Source: Bacteroidetes bacterium QS_8_64_10 (GTDB taxonomy: Bacteria; Bacteroidota; Rhodothermia; Rhodothermales; Salinibacteraceae). Taken from it: DNA of 15,785 nt. The notes under the pieces are model-generated. The model was not told where the DNA came from, did no database searches, and saw only the letters and a list, made by a program, of their open reading frames with translations. A program made the position numbers and the translations under genes. Location: positions 1-15,785 of the forward strand of contig PXTQ01000121.1 of NCBI GenBank assembly GCA_003022505.1, read 5' to 3'. This document shows, piece after piece, positions 1 through 8,256 of the stretch (positions are counted from its first letter, which is position 1; each line of letters opens with the position of its first letter).

Positions 1-315
1 ACCCATCTCGCACAGCACCGCCGCCTGATAACCGCTGCCCGTGCCTACCTCCAGGATGCGGTCGCCCTCGTGCACGTCCAGCAGCATCGTCTGGTAGGCC
101 ACCGTAAAGGGCTGCGAGATGGTCTGCTTCATGCCGATGGGCAATGCCTCGTCTTCGTAAGCGCGCCCCCGCAATGCAGGCTCGATAAAGCGGTGACGCT
201 CGACGCGGCGCACGGCTCCCAGGACGCGCTCGTCCGTAATGCCGCGCTCGCGCAACTTCTCGACGAGCCGCTCGCGCTGGCGGCGATATTTACGTTCGTT
301 TCCGTTCTGTGGCAT
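1..315 (-). CDS. pcm: Protein-L-isoaspartate O-methyltransferase, N-terminal part (runs off the window)
   Basis: The gene reads from an ATG at 315 leftwards for 105 codons without a stop and leaves the window at base 1, so the C-terminal half is not visible. Translation begins MPQNGNERKYRRQRERLVEK. Near residues 59-67 it has the family signature LPIGMKQTISQP, then the SAM-binding motif I LEVGTGSGYQAAVL near residues 88-101. Together these identify the PCMT family, which uses S-adenosylmethionine to methylate isoaspartyl residues in damaged cytosolic proteins and so starts their repair. It is the last visible member of a minus-strand series folP-dacA-pcm, 163 bp after the dacA stop, with a heptamer-rich tract in the gap. 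It could be expressed separately. The family call is firm; the extent of the protein is unknown. Confidence 0.93.
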   Translation of the reverse strand, partial: MPQNGNERKYRRQRERLVEKLRERGITDERVLGAVRRVERHRFIEPALRGRAYEDEALPIGMKQTISQPFTVAYQTMLLDVHEGDRILEVGTGSGYQAAVLCEMG

Positions 316-381
316 GATACGTCAAATTTGTATTCTGACGATCTTGCTTTTCTACTTGCAGTTTGCCAAACGAAGGGCGAG

Positions 382-445
382 GCGTAAAACGTAATGCGAG
401 ACGAGCCGAAGGCGACTCACGAAGTAAATACGCAACACGTCTCCA
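382..445. repeat. Degenerate 7-bp-period tract between dacA and pcm
   Basis: The plus strand reads GCGTAAA ACGTAAT GCGAGAC from 382, a run of related 7-mers. About 30 bp later comes the opposite-sense series TACGCAACACGTCTCC (429-444). AGACG on the left pairs with CGTCT on the right, but the inverted match is weak overall. It belongs to the word family seen at 1363-1423 and 15615-15765. The rest of the 316-478 gap shows no ORF worth calling. Confidence 0.5.
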
Positions 446-478
446 TGCTCCCGCTCAGCCGCGCTCCCACGCTCAAAC

Positions 479-1288
479 CTACGCCTCCACCGACTCTGCC
501 AGAGCGCGGCTGCCGGTCGCGCCGGCCTGAAAGGCAAGGGCCTGCGACAGGTAGCGGCGCAGCTCGTCGGTCGTCAGGTTGGAGACCAACTCGCCGTCTT
601 TAGCGATGGAAATGTCGCTCGACTCTTCGGAGACGATGACCACGAAGGCATCGGTTTGCTCGGTGATGCCCACGCCGGCGCGGTGCCGTAGGCCGAGGTG
701 CGCGCCGAGCTTGCGGCTCGAGGACACCGGCAGGATGCAGCGCGCGGCCTCGATGCGGCGGTTGCGGATGATGACGGCGCCGTCGTGGAGCGGGTTCTGG
801 GCGTAAAAGATCGTCACCAGGAGGTCGCTCGTGACGCGGGCGTGCAATGACGCCCCGGTCTCGGTATAGCTTCGCAGCCCGGTCGTGCGCTCGAAGACGA
901 GAAGTGCGCCGGTGCCTTTTTTGCTCATCTCCTCGCAGGCCTCAATCACCTCGTCGACCATTTCGTCTGGGTCGGAGGAGGAGACGAAGCGGCGCACCAG
1001 CGGGTTTTGCCCCAGTAGTTGCAACAAGCGGCGCAGTTCGGGCTGAAACAGGATGATGACGGCCAGCACGATCACTTCGCTGATGGAGCCGAAGAAGGCC
1101 TGAAAGACTGTCATGTCGAACAGCGTGACGATAGCCTGCAGGCCGTAGAGCGCCATTAAACCTAAGAACAACTGCACGGCGATAGTACCACGCATCAGCA
1201 GGTACAGCCGGTACAGGACGTACGCGACGATGACGATCTCGATGAGATCGACCAGCCGGATTGGGATGACCCACTCGTAGAGCGTCAC
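479..1288 (-). CDS. dacA: Membrane-bound diadenylate cyclase (c-di-AMP synthase)
   Basis: Condenses two ATP into the second messenger c-di-AMP at the inner face of the cytoplasmic membrane. The 269-residue product has the usual CdaA/DacA layout: three N-terminal membrane segments (about residues 11-31, 36-57 and 66-82), the conserved FQPELRRLL linker after the third segment, and a DisA_N catalytic domain from about residue 100. The catalytic DGA motif is at 169-171 within NPLHDGAVII and the RHR motif at 201-203 within LGLRHRAGVGITEQTDA, so it looks active. Length is normal for the family (about 270). It lies 186 bp downstream of folP on the same strand, an adjacency known in Bacteroidota. The gap holds an inverted heptamer pair that could attenuate read-through. 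The gene is also called cdaA; confidence is high. Confidence 0.95.
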   Translation of the reverse strand: MTLYEWVIPIRLVDLIEIVIVAYVLYRLYLLMRGTIAVQLFLGLMALYGLQAIVTLFDMTVFQAFFGSISEVIVLAVIILFQPELRRLLQLLGQNPLVRRFVSSSDPDEMVDEVIEACEEMSKKGTGALLVFERTTGLRSYTETGASLHARVTSDLLVTIFYAQNPLHDGAVIIRNRRIEAARCILPVSSSRKLGAHLGLRHRAGVGITEQTDAFVVIVSEESSDISIAKDGELVSNLTTDELRRYLSQALAFQAGATGSRALAESVEA

Positions 1289-1362
1289 GGCAACTCAGGA
1301 TTTACGGCTTGGTGAACGTATCCGAAGGTGATTATCTTGACTGTCTGGTTTTACCCGAATCC

Positions 1363-1423
1363 GCGTGATGCGTAAGGTTGCCCGTAGCTGACGTTTTAGC
1401 CGAAGCTCCCTTACGTTTCACGC
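1363..1423. repeat. Imperfect inverted repeat made of 7-bp words between folP and dacA
   Basis: GCGTGATGCGTAAGG at 1363-1377 matches the reverse complement of CCTTACGTTTCACGC at 1409-1423 at 13 of 15 positions, with a 31-nt spacer. Both arms are built from 7-mers (GCGTGAT GCGTAAG; ACGTTTC ACGCTTT). As RNA it could form a stem between the folP stop and the dacA start. No U-run follows on the minus strand, so a classical terminator is not supported. Confidence 0.6.
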
Positions 1424-1474
1424 TTTATGCTGGGCGGATACTACCATACGTTTTAGAGCAGCGAAGAGGGTGAG

Positions 1475-2316
1475 TCATGAAAAAACCACCGCAGCCAGCC
1501 CGTGCAGCATCTCGCGGGTGGCGCGCACGTCATGAGTGCGCACGAGAGACGCTCCGCGCGTGACGGCGGCGGCGGTCGCGCCCAGCGATCCGTAGAGGCG
1601 CTCGCCCACCGGAGCCGGCTCGCCGTTCTCGCCGAGCACCGCGCCGATGGTGCTCTTGCGCGAGATGCCGACCATGACGGGGCGCTCCAGCTGATCCAGC
1701 AGCGCATCCGTGCGGCGCAGCAGGAGCAGGTTTTCCTGCGGCGTCTTGCCGAAGCCGAAGCCCGGATCGACGACGATGCTCTCGACACCCGCGTTCTCGG
1801 CGCGTTCTACGCTCTCGGCCAGCGCGTCCGTGACCTCGGCCAGCACGTCGTCGTAGTGATGCTCGTGCGGCATTGCGCCGGGGCGGCCCAGCGCGTGCAT
1901 CACGATGAGCGCCGCGCCCGCCTCGGCCACGATCTCAGCGGTTTCAGGGTGCACGCGGAGGGCCGTCACGTCATTGATGATATGCGCGCCGGCCTCCAGC
2001 ACGGCCTCGACGACGGTCGGCTTGTACGTGTCCACCGAGATCACGGCATCGGGGAAGCGCTCCGCGATGCCGCGCACGACCGGCACCACGCGCCGCCGCT
2101 CCTCGTCGGCGGGCACGCCCTCGGCGCCCTCGCCGTAGACTGGCGGTCGAAAAACTGCCCGCCGTCCGAGAACGAGTCGGGCGTCACGTTCAGGATGCCC
2201 ATGACGACGGGACCGCCGGGCGCGCCGGGACGAGCGTCGAGGCGGCGGCCCCGGCGGCCATCGAGGACGAAGCGCTCGGACGGAAAGTCGTCGGGCGTCG
2301 TAGCTGTTTGCTTCAT
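1475..2316 (-). pseudogene. folP: Dihydropteroate synthase, disrupted by an internal deletion and frame change
   Basis: DHPS joins DHPP and p-aminobenzoate in cytosolic folate synthesis. The N-terminal part (ATG at 2316) contains MGILNVTPDSFSDGGQFFDR, the loop-1 signature. The frame changes near 2125-2150 and the rest runs to the stop at 1475 with PADEERRRVVPVV, INDVTAL, DPGFGFGKT, GISRKSTIGAVLG and the final VRTHDV motif. Between SDGG and VPADEE there are 41 nt, whereas E. coli FolP has about 36 codons (108 nt). About 67 nt are therefore missing, covering the helix and the pterin/pABA-binding GGESTRPG loop. Without that loop and with the frame broken, the gene as written cannot give an active enzyme. 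FolP is normally essential in prototrophs, so a sequence or assembly error is likely. The gene sits upstream of dacA; its ATG lies in a heptamer repeat. Confidence 0.88.
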
Positions 2317-2348
2317 TCGTCGTTCGTCATTCGTCGTTCGTCATTCGT
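2314..2348 (-). repeat. Five tandem heptamers ending in the folP start codon
   Basis: On the minus strand the units alternate ACGAATG and ACGAACG five times, and the ATG of the last unit (2314-2316) is the folP start. The ATGs of units one and three open two mini-ORFs of five codons (MTNDE), each ending in TGA overlapping the next ATG. This is the most regular heptamer array in the window. Confidence 0.85.
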
Positions 2349-2408
2349 CTTTTTGCCTAAACGATGCGACGCTGAAAACGGTCCGTACTTCTGTCATCAG
2401 AAATAGCA

Positions 2409-2536
2409 CGCGGACGAACGCAGATTCTTCGCTCTCCTGATCCGAGATCATCTGCACAATCCGTGTGCTACCTTTTCGTAAAGCGCACAGGAACAAAAGC
2501 TCTCCGCGACCTTTGCGCACTCTGCAGTAAATCTTG
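2409..2536. repeat. Intergenic repeat-like phrase upstream of the GH3 gene
   Basis: The 2349-2555 gap holds no credible ORF. Its left part contains CGCGGACGAACGCAGATT (2411-2428) and its right part CTCTCCGCGACCTTTGCGCA (2500-2519) followed by CTCTGCAGTAAATCTTGC. Phrases like these recur in intergenic DNA of several phyla, from memory, and partly show a 7-bp beat. It is reported as repeat-like DNA only. Confidence 0.35.
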
Positions 2537-2555
2537 CAAGCGAAAGCGACCGTCG

Positions 2556-4103
2556 ATGAGTCACTGGATCGGTTCGGCGCTGGAGAAGCTGCCCGTCGGC
2601 CCCCTGAGCGGTATCGTACGCTCGCGCCGTCAGCCCATGCGCACGCAACGCCGCCTGCTGCGAAGCCTGTTGCGCCGCGCCGCCGACACCGAGCGGGGTC
2701 GCCGCTACGACTTCGCCCGGCTCGCCGAGGCTGACGACGCGGTGCGCGCCTATCAGGAAACCGTGCCGCTTTCCGGCTACGACGATCTGCGCCCGGAGGC
2801 CGAGCGACTGCGCGATGGGGACGCCGAGAACGTCATCTGGCCCGGCGGCTGTACGCATTTTGCCGTCTCGAGCGGCACCGTCAGCGAGGGCAAGATCATC
2901 CCCGTAAGCGACGCCATGCTCGCGCGGGATCGCTCGTTCAGCGTGGGCGTCGGGATGAACTACCTGGCCGAGACGGGCGACCTGGGCCTGCTGGGCGGGC
3001 CGCTGCTGTCGCTGCCGGGCGCGGTGACGGAAGACCGGCGGCCCGGCACGCTCGTGGGCGAGGTGAGCGGCCTGCTCGCGGCCCGCAAGCCCGCCTTCAT
3101 CCGGTGGGGCTACGAGGCCGTGCCGCCCTCGGTGTGGAAGATGGAAGACTGGGACGACAAGCTGCGCGCCGTCGTGGATCGCACGTTGGAGCGCGACGTG
3201 CGAACGCTCGTCATGGCGCCGACGTGGGGCCTCGTGCTCTTTCGGCTGCTCATCGACCGCTTCAACGAGAAGCACGATACGAATGCGACGACCGTCGGTG
3301 AGGTGTGGCCCAACCTCCGGCTCTTCATTTCGGGCGGCGTGGCGCTCAGCTCCTACCGTGAGATGCTCGCCGACCTGATCGGCCTGCCCGACCAGATGCA
3401 TTTCCTGGAAACCTACGGCGCGTCCGAGGGGTTCTTCGCGCTCCAGGATGACCTCGGCGATCCCGCCATGCTCGTGCACGCCGACAACGGCGTCTTCTAC
3501 GAGTTCGTGCCGGTGGACGATTACGGCGCGAGCGATCCAACTCGTTTGACGCTCGGCGAGGTGGAAACGGGCCAGCGCTACGCGCTCCACGTTTCCACGT
3601 GCAGCGGCCTGTGGGCCTACGACGTGGGCGACGTGGTGCGCTTTACGCAAACCGATCCGCCCCGGATCAAGGTGGCCGGGCGCACCAGCTCCATGCTCGA
3701 CGGCTACGGGGAGGCCGTCTTCGCCGAAGAAGCGCGCGAGGCGCTCCGCCGGGCGTGCCGCGAAGCGGGCGGGGCCGTGCGCGACTTTCACGTAGCGCCG
3801 GTAGAGAGCGGTGACCTCCCGGCGCATCAGTGGCTCGTGGAGTTCGAGCAAGCCCCTACCGACCGCGACCACTTCGCGGGCGTCATCGACCGCTATTTGC
3901 AAGACGTAAACCGCCACTATCAGATTCGCCGCGACGCCCGCGCGTTCGGCCCGCCGGAGATCGAGGCGCTGCCCGAAGGCACGTTTCGGCGATGGCTCGA
4001 CGCCACCAACGAGCGCGTGAGCGCCCAGACGAAAGTGCCGCGCCTGAGCGAGGCACGCACCGTGGCCGACCACATTTTGCGAATCGTCGGAAACAATGCC
4101 TAA
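2556..4103 (+). CDS. GH3-family acyl-acid ligase-like protein
   Basis: Member of the GH3 family, named from plant auxin-responsive genes, within the ANL adenylate-forming superfamily. Plant members adenylate an acyl acid and join it to an amino acid; substrates of bacterial members are mostly unknown. The product is 515 residues from the ATG at 2556, chosen because translation from further upstream would only cover repeat-like intergenic DNA. Seen: an ATP-binding loop SSGTVSEGK (105-113), YGASEGFFALQ (about 287-297) matching the family YGxSE motif, CSGLWAYDVGDVVRF (about 348-362), and AGRTSSMLDGYGE (about 373-385), where family members usually read GRTxxxxxxxGE. Length is normal for prokaryotic GH3. 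It stands 150 bp upstream of the sigma-factor gene on the same strand, probably without functional connection. No signal peptide is visible, so it is probably cytosolic. Confidence 0.85.
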   Translation: MSHWIGSALEKLPVGPLSGIVRSRRQPMRTQRRLLRSLLRRAADTERGRRYDFARLAEADDAVRAYQETVPLSGYDDLRPEAERLRDGDAENVIWPGGCTHFAVSSGTVSEGKIIPVSDAMLARDRSFSVGVGMNYLAETGDLGLLGGPLLSLPGAVTEDRRPGTLVGEVSGLLAARKPAFIRWGYEAVPPSVWKMEDWDDKLRAVVDRTLERDVRTLVMAPTWGLVLFRLLIDRFNEKHDTNATTVGEVWPNLRLFISGGVALSSYREMLADLIGLPDQMHFLETYGASEGFFALQDDLGDPAMLVHADNGVFYEFVPVDDYGASDPTRLTLGEVETGQRYALHVSTCSGLWAYDVGDVVRFTQTDPPRIKVAGRTSSMLDGYGEAVFAEEAREALRRACREAGGAVRDFHVAPVESGDLPAHQWLVEFEQAPTDRDHFAGVIDRYLQDVNRHYQIRRDARAFGPPEIEALPEGTFRRWLDATNERVSAQTKVPRLSEARTVADHILRIVGNNA

Positions 4104-4252
4104 ATCCCGCGCATAAAGGGGCTTGGACGATGCGCAATTTCCATTCTCAAGCAACGTCCTTCTCCTTTAGACGCTCTTTTCGGGCGGGTTCTTACGCACA
4201 AACGCGACCCCTCCTCTCGATCACTGCTACTCATCTAAAACCCTGATCGTCT

Positions 4253-5101
4253 ATGTATGCTCCTCGCCAGCAGCGTATGCTGGATCAGTATCTCCAGGAA
4301 ATCGGCCAGATTGATCTTCTGGAACCTGAAGAAGAAGTCGAACTCGCCCAACGCATCGAAGACGGAGATCAGGAGGCGCTGCACAAGCTGACGCGCGCCA
4401 ACCTGCGTTTCGTCGTCAGCGTGGCGAAGAAGTACCAGGGGCAGGGCCTCTCGCTGGCTGACCTCATCAACGAGGGCAATTACGGCCTGATCAAGGCGGC
4501 CAAGCGCTTCGATGAGACGCGCGGCTTCAAGTTCATCTCTTACGCCGTCTGGTGGATCCGCCAGGCTATCTTGCAGGCGCTCGCCGAGCAGTCGCGCGTG
4601 GTGCGGTTGCCGCTCAACCGGATCGGCACTATTAGCAAGATCCGCAAGAAAAGCTCGAAGCTTGCCCAAGAGAACGACCGCGATCCGAATATCGAGGAGC
4701 TGGCCGACGAGCTGGAGATCGACGTAAAAAAAGTGCGGGAGGCCATGAAGCACACCTCGCGCCACCTCTCGATGGACGCGCCATTCTCGGAGGACGACGA
4801 CAACAGCTTGCTGGACGTGCTGCCGAACGACGACGGCGATCCGCCGGACACGGAGATGGTGGACGAATCCGTCAAGATCGACATCGAGCGCGCGCTCTCG
4901 ATGCTGCACCCGCGCGAGGCGGAGATCACGCGCCTCTACTTCGGCGTCGGGCGCGAGCACCCGCTGACGCTCGAAGAGATCGGGCAGCGCTTCGGCCTGA
5001 CCCGCGAGCGCGTGCGCCAGATCAAGGAGAAGGCGCTTCGCAAGCTCCGCCAGAAGCATCGCCGCGAGCACCTCAAGCAGCACCTCGGCAGTGGAGCGTA
5101 A
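4253..5101 (+). CDS. rpoD: RNA polymerase sigma-70 factor, Bacteroidota RpoD type
   Basis: Directs RNA polymerase to promoters. The 282-residue product starts at an ATG just before region 1.2 (DQYLQEIGQIDLLEPEEEVE, 11-30) and lacks region 1.1 and the large non-conserved insert of proteobacterial RpoD, as expected for the Bacteroidota primary sigma (about 285 residues). Region 2 runs about 46-115, with NLRFVVSVAKKYQGQGLSLA and ETRGFKFISYAVWWIRQAI covering core binding, -10 recognition and melting. Region 3 is about 125-200, including an acidic stretch (180-203). Region 4 ends with the helix-turn-helix LTLEEIGQRFGLTRERVRQI (238-257). All parts are intact. It converges with the peptidase-barrel gene, separated by an inverted repeat. 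It could be one of several RpoD-like paralogues, so primary status is inferred. The 149-bp upstream gap gave no convincing promoter by eye. Confidence 0.93.
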   Translation: MYAPRQQRMLDQYLQEIGQIDLLEPEEEVELAQRIEDGDQEALHKLTRANLRFVVSVAKKYQGQGLSLADLINEGNYGLIKAAKRFDETRGFKFISYAVWWIRQAILQALAEQSRVVRLPLNRIGTISKIRKKSSKLAQENDRDPNIEELADELEIDVKKVREAMKHTSRHLSMDAPFSEDDDNSLLDVLPNDDGDPPDTEMVDESVKIDIERALSMLHPREAEITRLYFGVGREHPLTLEEIGQRFGLTRERVRQIKEKALRKLRQKHRREHLKQHLGSGA

Positions 5102-5113
5102 AGCGTTTGGGCG

Positions 5114-5204
5114 TTGCGGGTTTGTGCGTTCAGTCGAGTTGCTGAAGGTAGCTTCGCAGAGCGCCCCATCTTGCCCGTCAACGCAACAACACACGAACTC
5201 GCAA
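5114..5204. terminator. Inverted heptamer-type repeat between convergent genes, possible bidirectional terminator
   Basis: TTGCGGGTTTGTGCGTT at 5114-5130 matches the reverse complement of AACACACGAACTCGCAA at 5188-5204 at 14 of 17 positions, and two of the three differences would be G-U pairs in RNA. The 57-nt spacer is long. Its place between two convergent genes suggests a role in ending transcription, but there is no typical short GC stem with U-run. Both arms are made of 7-bp-spaced words. Confidence 0.45.
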
Positions 5205-5214
5205 ACGCGCCAAC

Positions 5215-8048
5215 TCAAAACGGAAGCGGTGTGCGCACGCGATAGTACAGGTTCAGATCGTCGAACTCTTCCACTTCGTCCAGCTCGCCGGGAGGCGTAG
5301 CGAGACCCACGGCGTGCGTGAGCGGGAAGCCAAAGAGCCGGAGCGCGTTCTTTAGCTCCGCGCCCACGCCCAGCCGCTCGGTGCGGCGGGCGAAATCATC
5401 CGACCACACGAGGCCGCCCAGCACCTGCGTGTCGAGGCTTGGCAAGAGCAGCGCGCGATACTCCACCGAGCCGGCGATAGCCGCGCACGCGCTCCGCGCC
5501 CGCTCCCAGCGCGAGCGGCGTTGCACCCGGCAGGCCGGGCCGGATGGCGTCGTAGCGCGAAAAGCCGATGTAGTTCTGCATCAGCGGATCGCCCGTCTGC
5601 GCCTGCGCCCGCCCGTAAACGAACAGGCGGCTTTTACCGAACGCGGGCACGACGGCGTAGCTCGCCAGGTCGCCGCGCAGGTATCGACTCTCCGCGCCCA
5701 GCACATCCGCCGCGCCCGTTACCGCAGCGCGCAGGCCCAGCCCGTCCAGCGGGTGCACGTTGTTGAAGCGATACGGGCGCTGCCTCTTCCACTGAAAGCC
5801 GAGCGTGAGTTGTGTCACCTCGCCGCGCTCCGGCTCCGGGAGGCGCGGGCTGCCCGGCAGGTCGAACGCGCCGTAGAGGAGGTCGTCGGTTTCCAGCGGG
5901 TCTACCGCCGCGTAGCGCAGCCGGCCCAGGAGCGAGGCGCCCGCGTACGGCGCGGAGAAGGCATCCAGCGGCCACCGCATGGAAAGATCTAAGCCCGTGC
6001 GGTCTTCGACCAAGAAGCTGCCGTCGTAGATGCGCGCGGTGTACGGAAAGCTGTAGCCGCTCAGAGTCAACGTCGGCCAGAACTGATTGTTGACGTAGGA
6101 GGCCAAAAAATAACTATTGTCGAGCGGCGACGGGAACGAGGCGCTGCCCGCGAGGGCGAGCGCGTGCTTGCCCAGCGGCTCGTTCCAGACGGTGAGGCCA
6201 GCCACGCCCCATTCGTTCGGGCCGTTGTAATACGGGAGCGGCAGCGAGAGAACGTGCGTGATGTTGGCCCAAGAGTTATAATCTGAGCGCCCGGTGACGA
6301 GACTGGAATCGGAGGCTATCCGCCGAGGGATCGTGCGCGGCGGGCGCGCTTTCGCCCAGTCCGAGTACGCCGCCGGCACGTGCACGGAATCGTTGCTGTG
6401 CGGCGTGCGCTCCGGCTCCACGAAGTACGCCTGGTCGCGTGTTTGCGACGGCGTGGCGGTGACGACGAGCCGTCCGGCTGCCGTTTCACCGAGTGAATCA
6501 GCCTTTGCTCGCGCGCTCGAATCGGGCGGGAGCCACGAGGTGGCCGTCGCCCCGGTGACGACGTTCGTCACGCGGCGATGCGTTTTTGCGTCGAGATCAT
6601 AGACGAACGTGTTGGGCACGTCGTCGCGGAACGACGTGTAGGCCAGCCGCTCACCGTCGGGGTGCCAGACGGGACGGCGGTCGTCGTGGCGACCTGGCGT
6701 GAGCGCCGTCATCTCGCCGGTGCTCACGTCGAGGAGCGCCACATCGCGCACGCCATTCGCCCGGAAGCGCGCGAACGCGATGGTGTCGCGCGACGGGTGC
6801 CAGCGGGCGCTCGCCAGCTGCACGTTGCCAGTGTAGTCGGTGAGCTTCGTCTCCTCGCCGGATGCCAGATCCAGGAGAAACAGATTCGCCGTGCCGCCGT
6901 CCAGCCCCACAAACGCGAGGCGGTCGCCGCCGGGCGCAAACGTGGGGGCGTGGGCGCGGCGTCCGTGGGTCAGGCGTTCCGGCTCCCCGTCCGGCGCGTC
7001 GGCCACGAACAGATATCTCCGAGTCGCCGGTCTTGCGGTTCGTCACGTAGAGGCGGCGCACGGGCCGCGCCAGCGAGGTCAGCGCCAGCGTGGCGACGCG
7101 CGCGGTGTCGGGCGAGTAGGCCACGTCGAAGTAGTACTGCCCCGGCAGGCTGAGCGGCGTGGCGCGCGCGGTGTCCGCAGCGAGCGAGTCTACCGTTTCG
7201 GTGCGCGCCGCCAGCAGGTTGTAATACACGTTCAGGTGGCGACGCCACTCCTCCCGAAACGCGTCGTGCGACTCGCCAGTTGTCGCGCGGAAGGCGTCAT
7301 CGAAGTCATGCGATTCGTGCAGGCCGAAGAGCGCGTCCGAGCGGTGGGCGAGCAGCTTCGTCAGCGTCGAGTCGCCGTACTGCTCCGCAAAAAACCGCAG
7401 CTGGCTGTTTCCGATGGCGTAAAGCAACTGTCCGCTGCGCAGAGAGCGCCCGTCCTCGTAGGAGAGCGCGTCGTCGAGCGTGGCGGTGCGCAGCCACTGA
7501 TCGCCGCGAAAGGCGTCCCAGCGCTCGGTTTCGTACTGCGCCAGCCCCTCGGTCCAGAAGCGCGGCGTCGGGTCGCCGAAGAAATTATCCAGCAAGCCCC
7601 AGCTCGTGTAGACGGCTTGATAGTGAAAAATATGCGCCAATTCGTGCGCGAGCACCTTGCGGAGCCACTTCACGCGGCCCGTCCAGTTCGTCGCCACATC
7701 GTTCGCATTCACCCAGATGCCGGTGTAGCCGTTGCCGATGGGCGCAGCGAAGCCGTTGCCCACCTCGTCCGCGTCCGTCAGGTAGATGCGGATGTCGTCC
7801 TCGAACGAGGTGTTCAGGTTGGCCGCGAGCGAGTCGTAGGTCGTCTCGGCGATGGCGGCGACCTTCGCATCGATGCCCGCCAGCCGCTCCGGGTACATAA
7901 TCTCGAAGTGTTTGGTCTCGGCCTGTCGCCAGTCCAGTTCGGGGTGGTTGCGCCCGCTGAGCGTGTTGAAGCCCTGCGCGTGAGTGCCGTGAGCGACGAA
8001 CGCGAGCAGGAGAAGCGGGAGCGCGAACGAGCGAAGCGCGGTATACAT
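5215..8048 (-). pseudogene. Secreted zinc metallopeptidase / PD40 propeller / outer-membrane barrel protein, frame broken twice
   Basis: The start at 8048 is chosen because MYTALRSFALPLLLLAFVAH followed by GTHAQG is a good signal peptide; an ATG 84 nt upstream would precede it. First domain: gluzincin-like peptidase with HELAHIFH (zinc ligands H135, H139, catalytic E136) and a likely third ligand E167 in WTEGLAQY. Second: TolB/PD40-type propeller blades (TPGRHDDRRPVWHPDGERLA and similar). Third: a C-terminal barrel resembling BamA/TamA, with ERVRGYR and VEYRALLLP and a terminal phenylalanine, placing it in the outer membrane. Frames change near 7018 (after RKTGDS, resuming at RYLFVADAP) and near 5478 (after RVRGYR, resuming at GSVEYRALLLP). 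At the first site half a propeller blade seems missing, at the second about 10-15 residues. About 940 residues remain once rejoined. Substrate unknown. The fragments clearly belong together; whether the gene is truly dead is uncertain. Confidence 0.82.
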
Positions 8049-8083
8049 CTCAAGAAACACGGCCACAGTAAAAAGCGACGTAG

Positions 8084-8150
8084 AGACGCAGCGCGTGCTG
8101 CGTCTACTCGGAAGACGAACGGAGTCTTGCACGCCGGCACGAAGCCGGCG
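8084..8150. repeat. Two adjacent palindromes upstream of the peptidase-barrel gene
   Basis: AGACGCAGC (8084-8092) and GCTGCGTCT (8097-8105) form a perfect 9-bp stem with loop GCGT. CGCCGGC (8132-8138) and GCCGGCG (8144-8150) form a 7-bp stem with loop ACGAA. The first resembles the GTAGAGACGC-type palindromes scattered through Bacteroidota and cyanobacterial genomes, from memory. They begin 36 bp before the start codon at 8048 and could lie in its leader. Confidence 0.6.
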
Positions 8151-8216
8151 AAACAGCGATACGCCCGCAAGATACCGAGGCGAGTCCGGTTTGTCCAGAC
8201 GGAGGTGCGTGCCTTC

Positions 8217-8254
8217 TCGAAACCAGCAACCTGCGAAGTTGCCAACCTGAAACC
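8217..8254. repeat. 7-bp-period tract after the FAD oxidoreductase gene
   Basis: Read on the minus strand it gives GGTTTCA GGTTGGC AACTTCG CAGGTTG CTGGTTT, a series of related 7-mers directly after the stop codon at 8257. No strong inverted partner was found. The remaining gap to 8151 has no coding signal. Confidence 0.5.
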
Positions 8255-8256
8255 CG

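Noticed and set aside
2314..2348. CRISPR-like array
   Set aside because: The units are 7 bp with no spacers; it is a simple tandem repeat.
2448..4154. 568-codon minus-strand open frame opposite the GH3 gene
   Set aside because: It mirrors the GH3 coding frame in GC-rich DNA, is rich in H, R, A and E without recognisable motifs, and the plus-strand frame has clear family motifs.
4104..4252. Promoter for the sigma-factor gene
   Set aside because: No convincing -35/-10 or Bacteroidota -33/-7 pair could be fixed by eye, so nothing is annotated.
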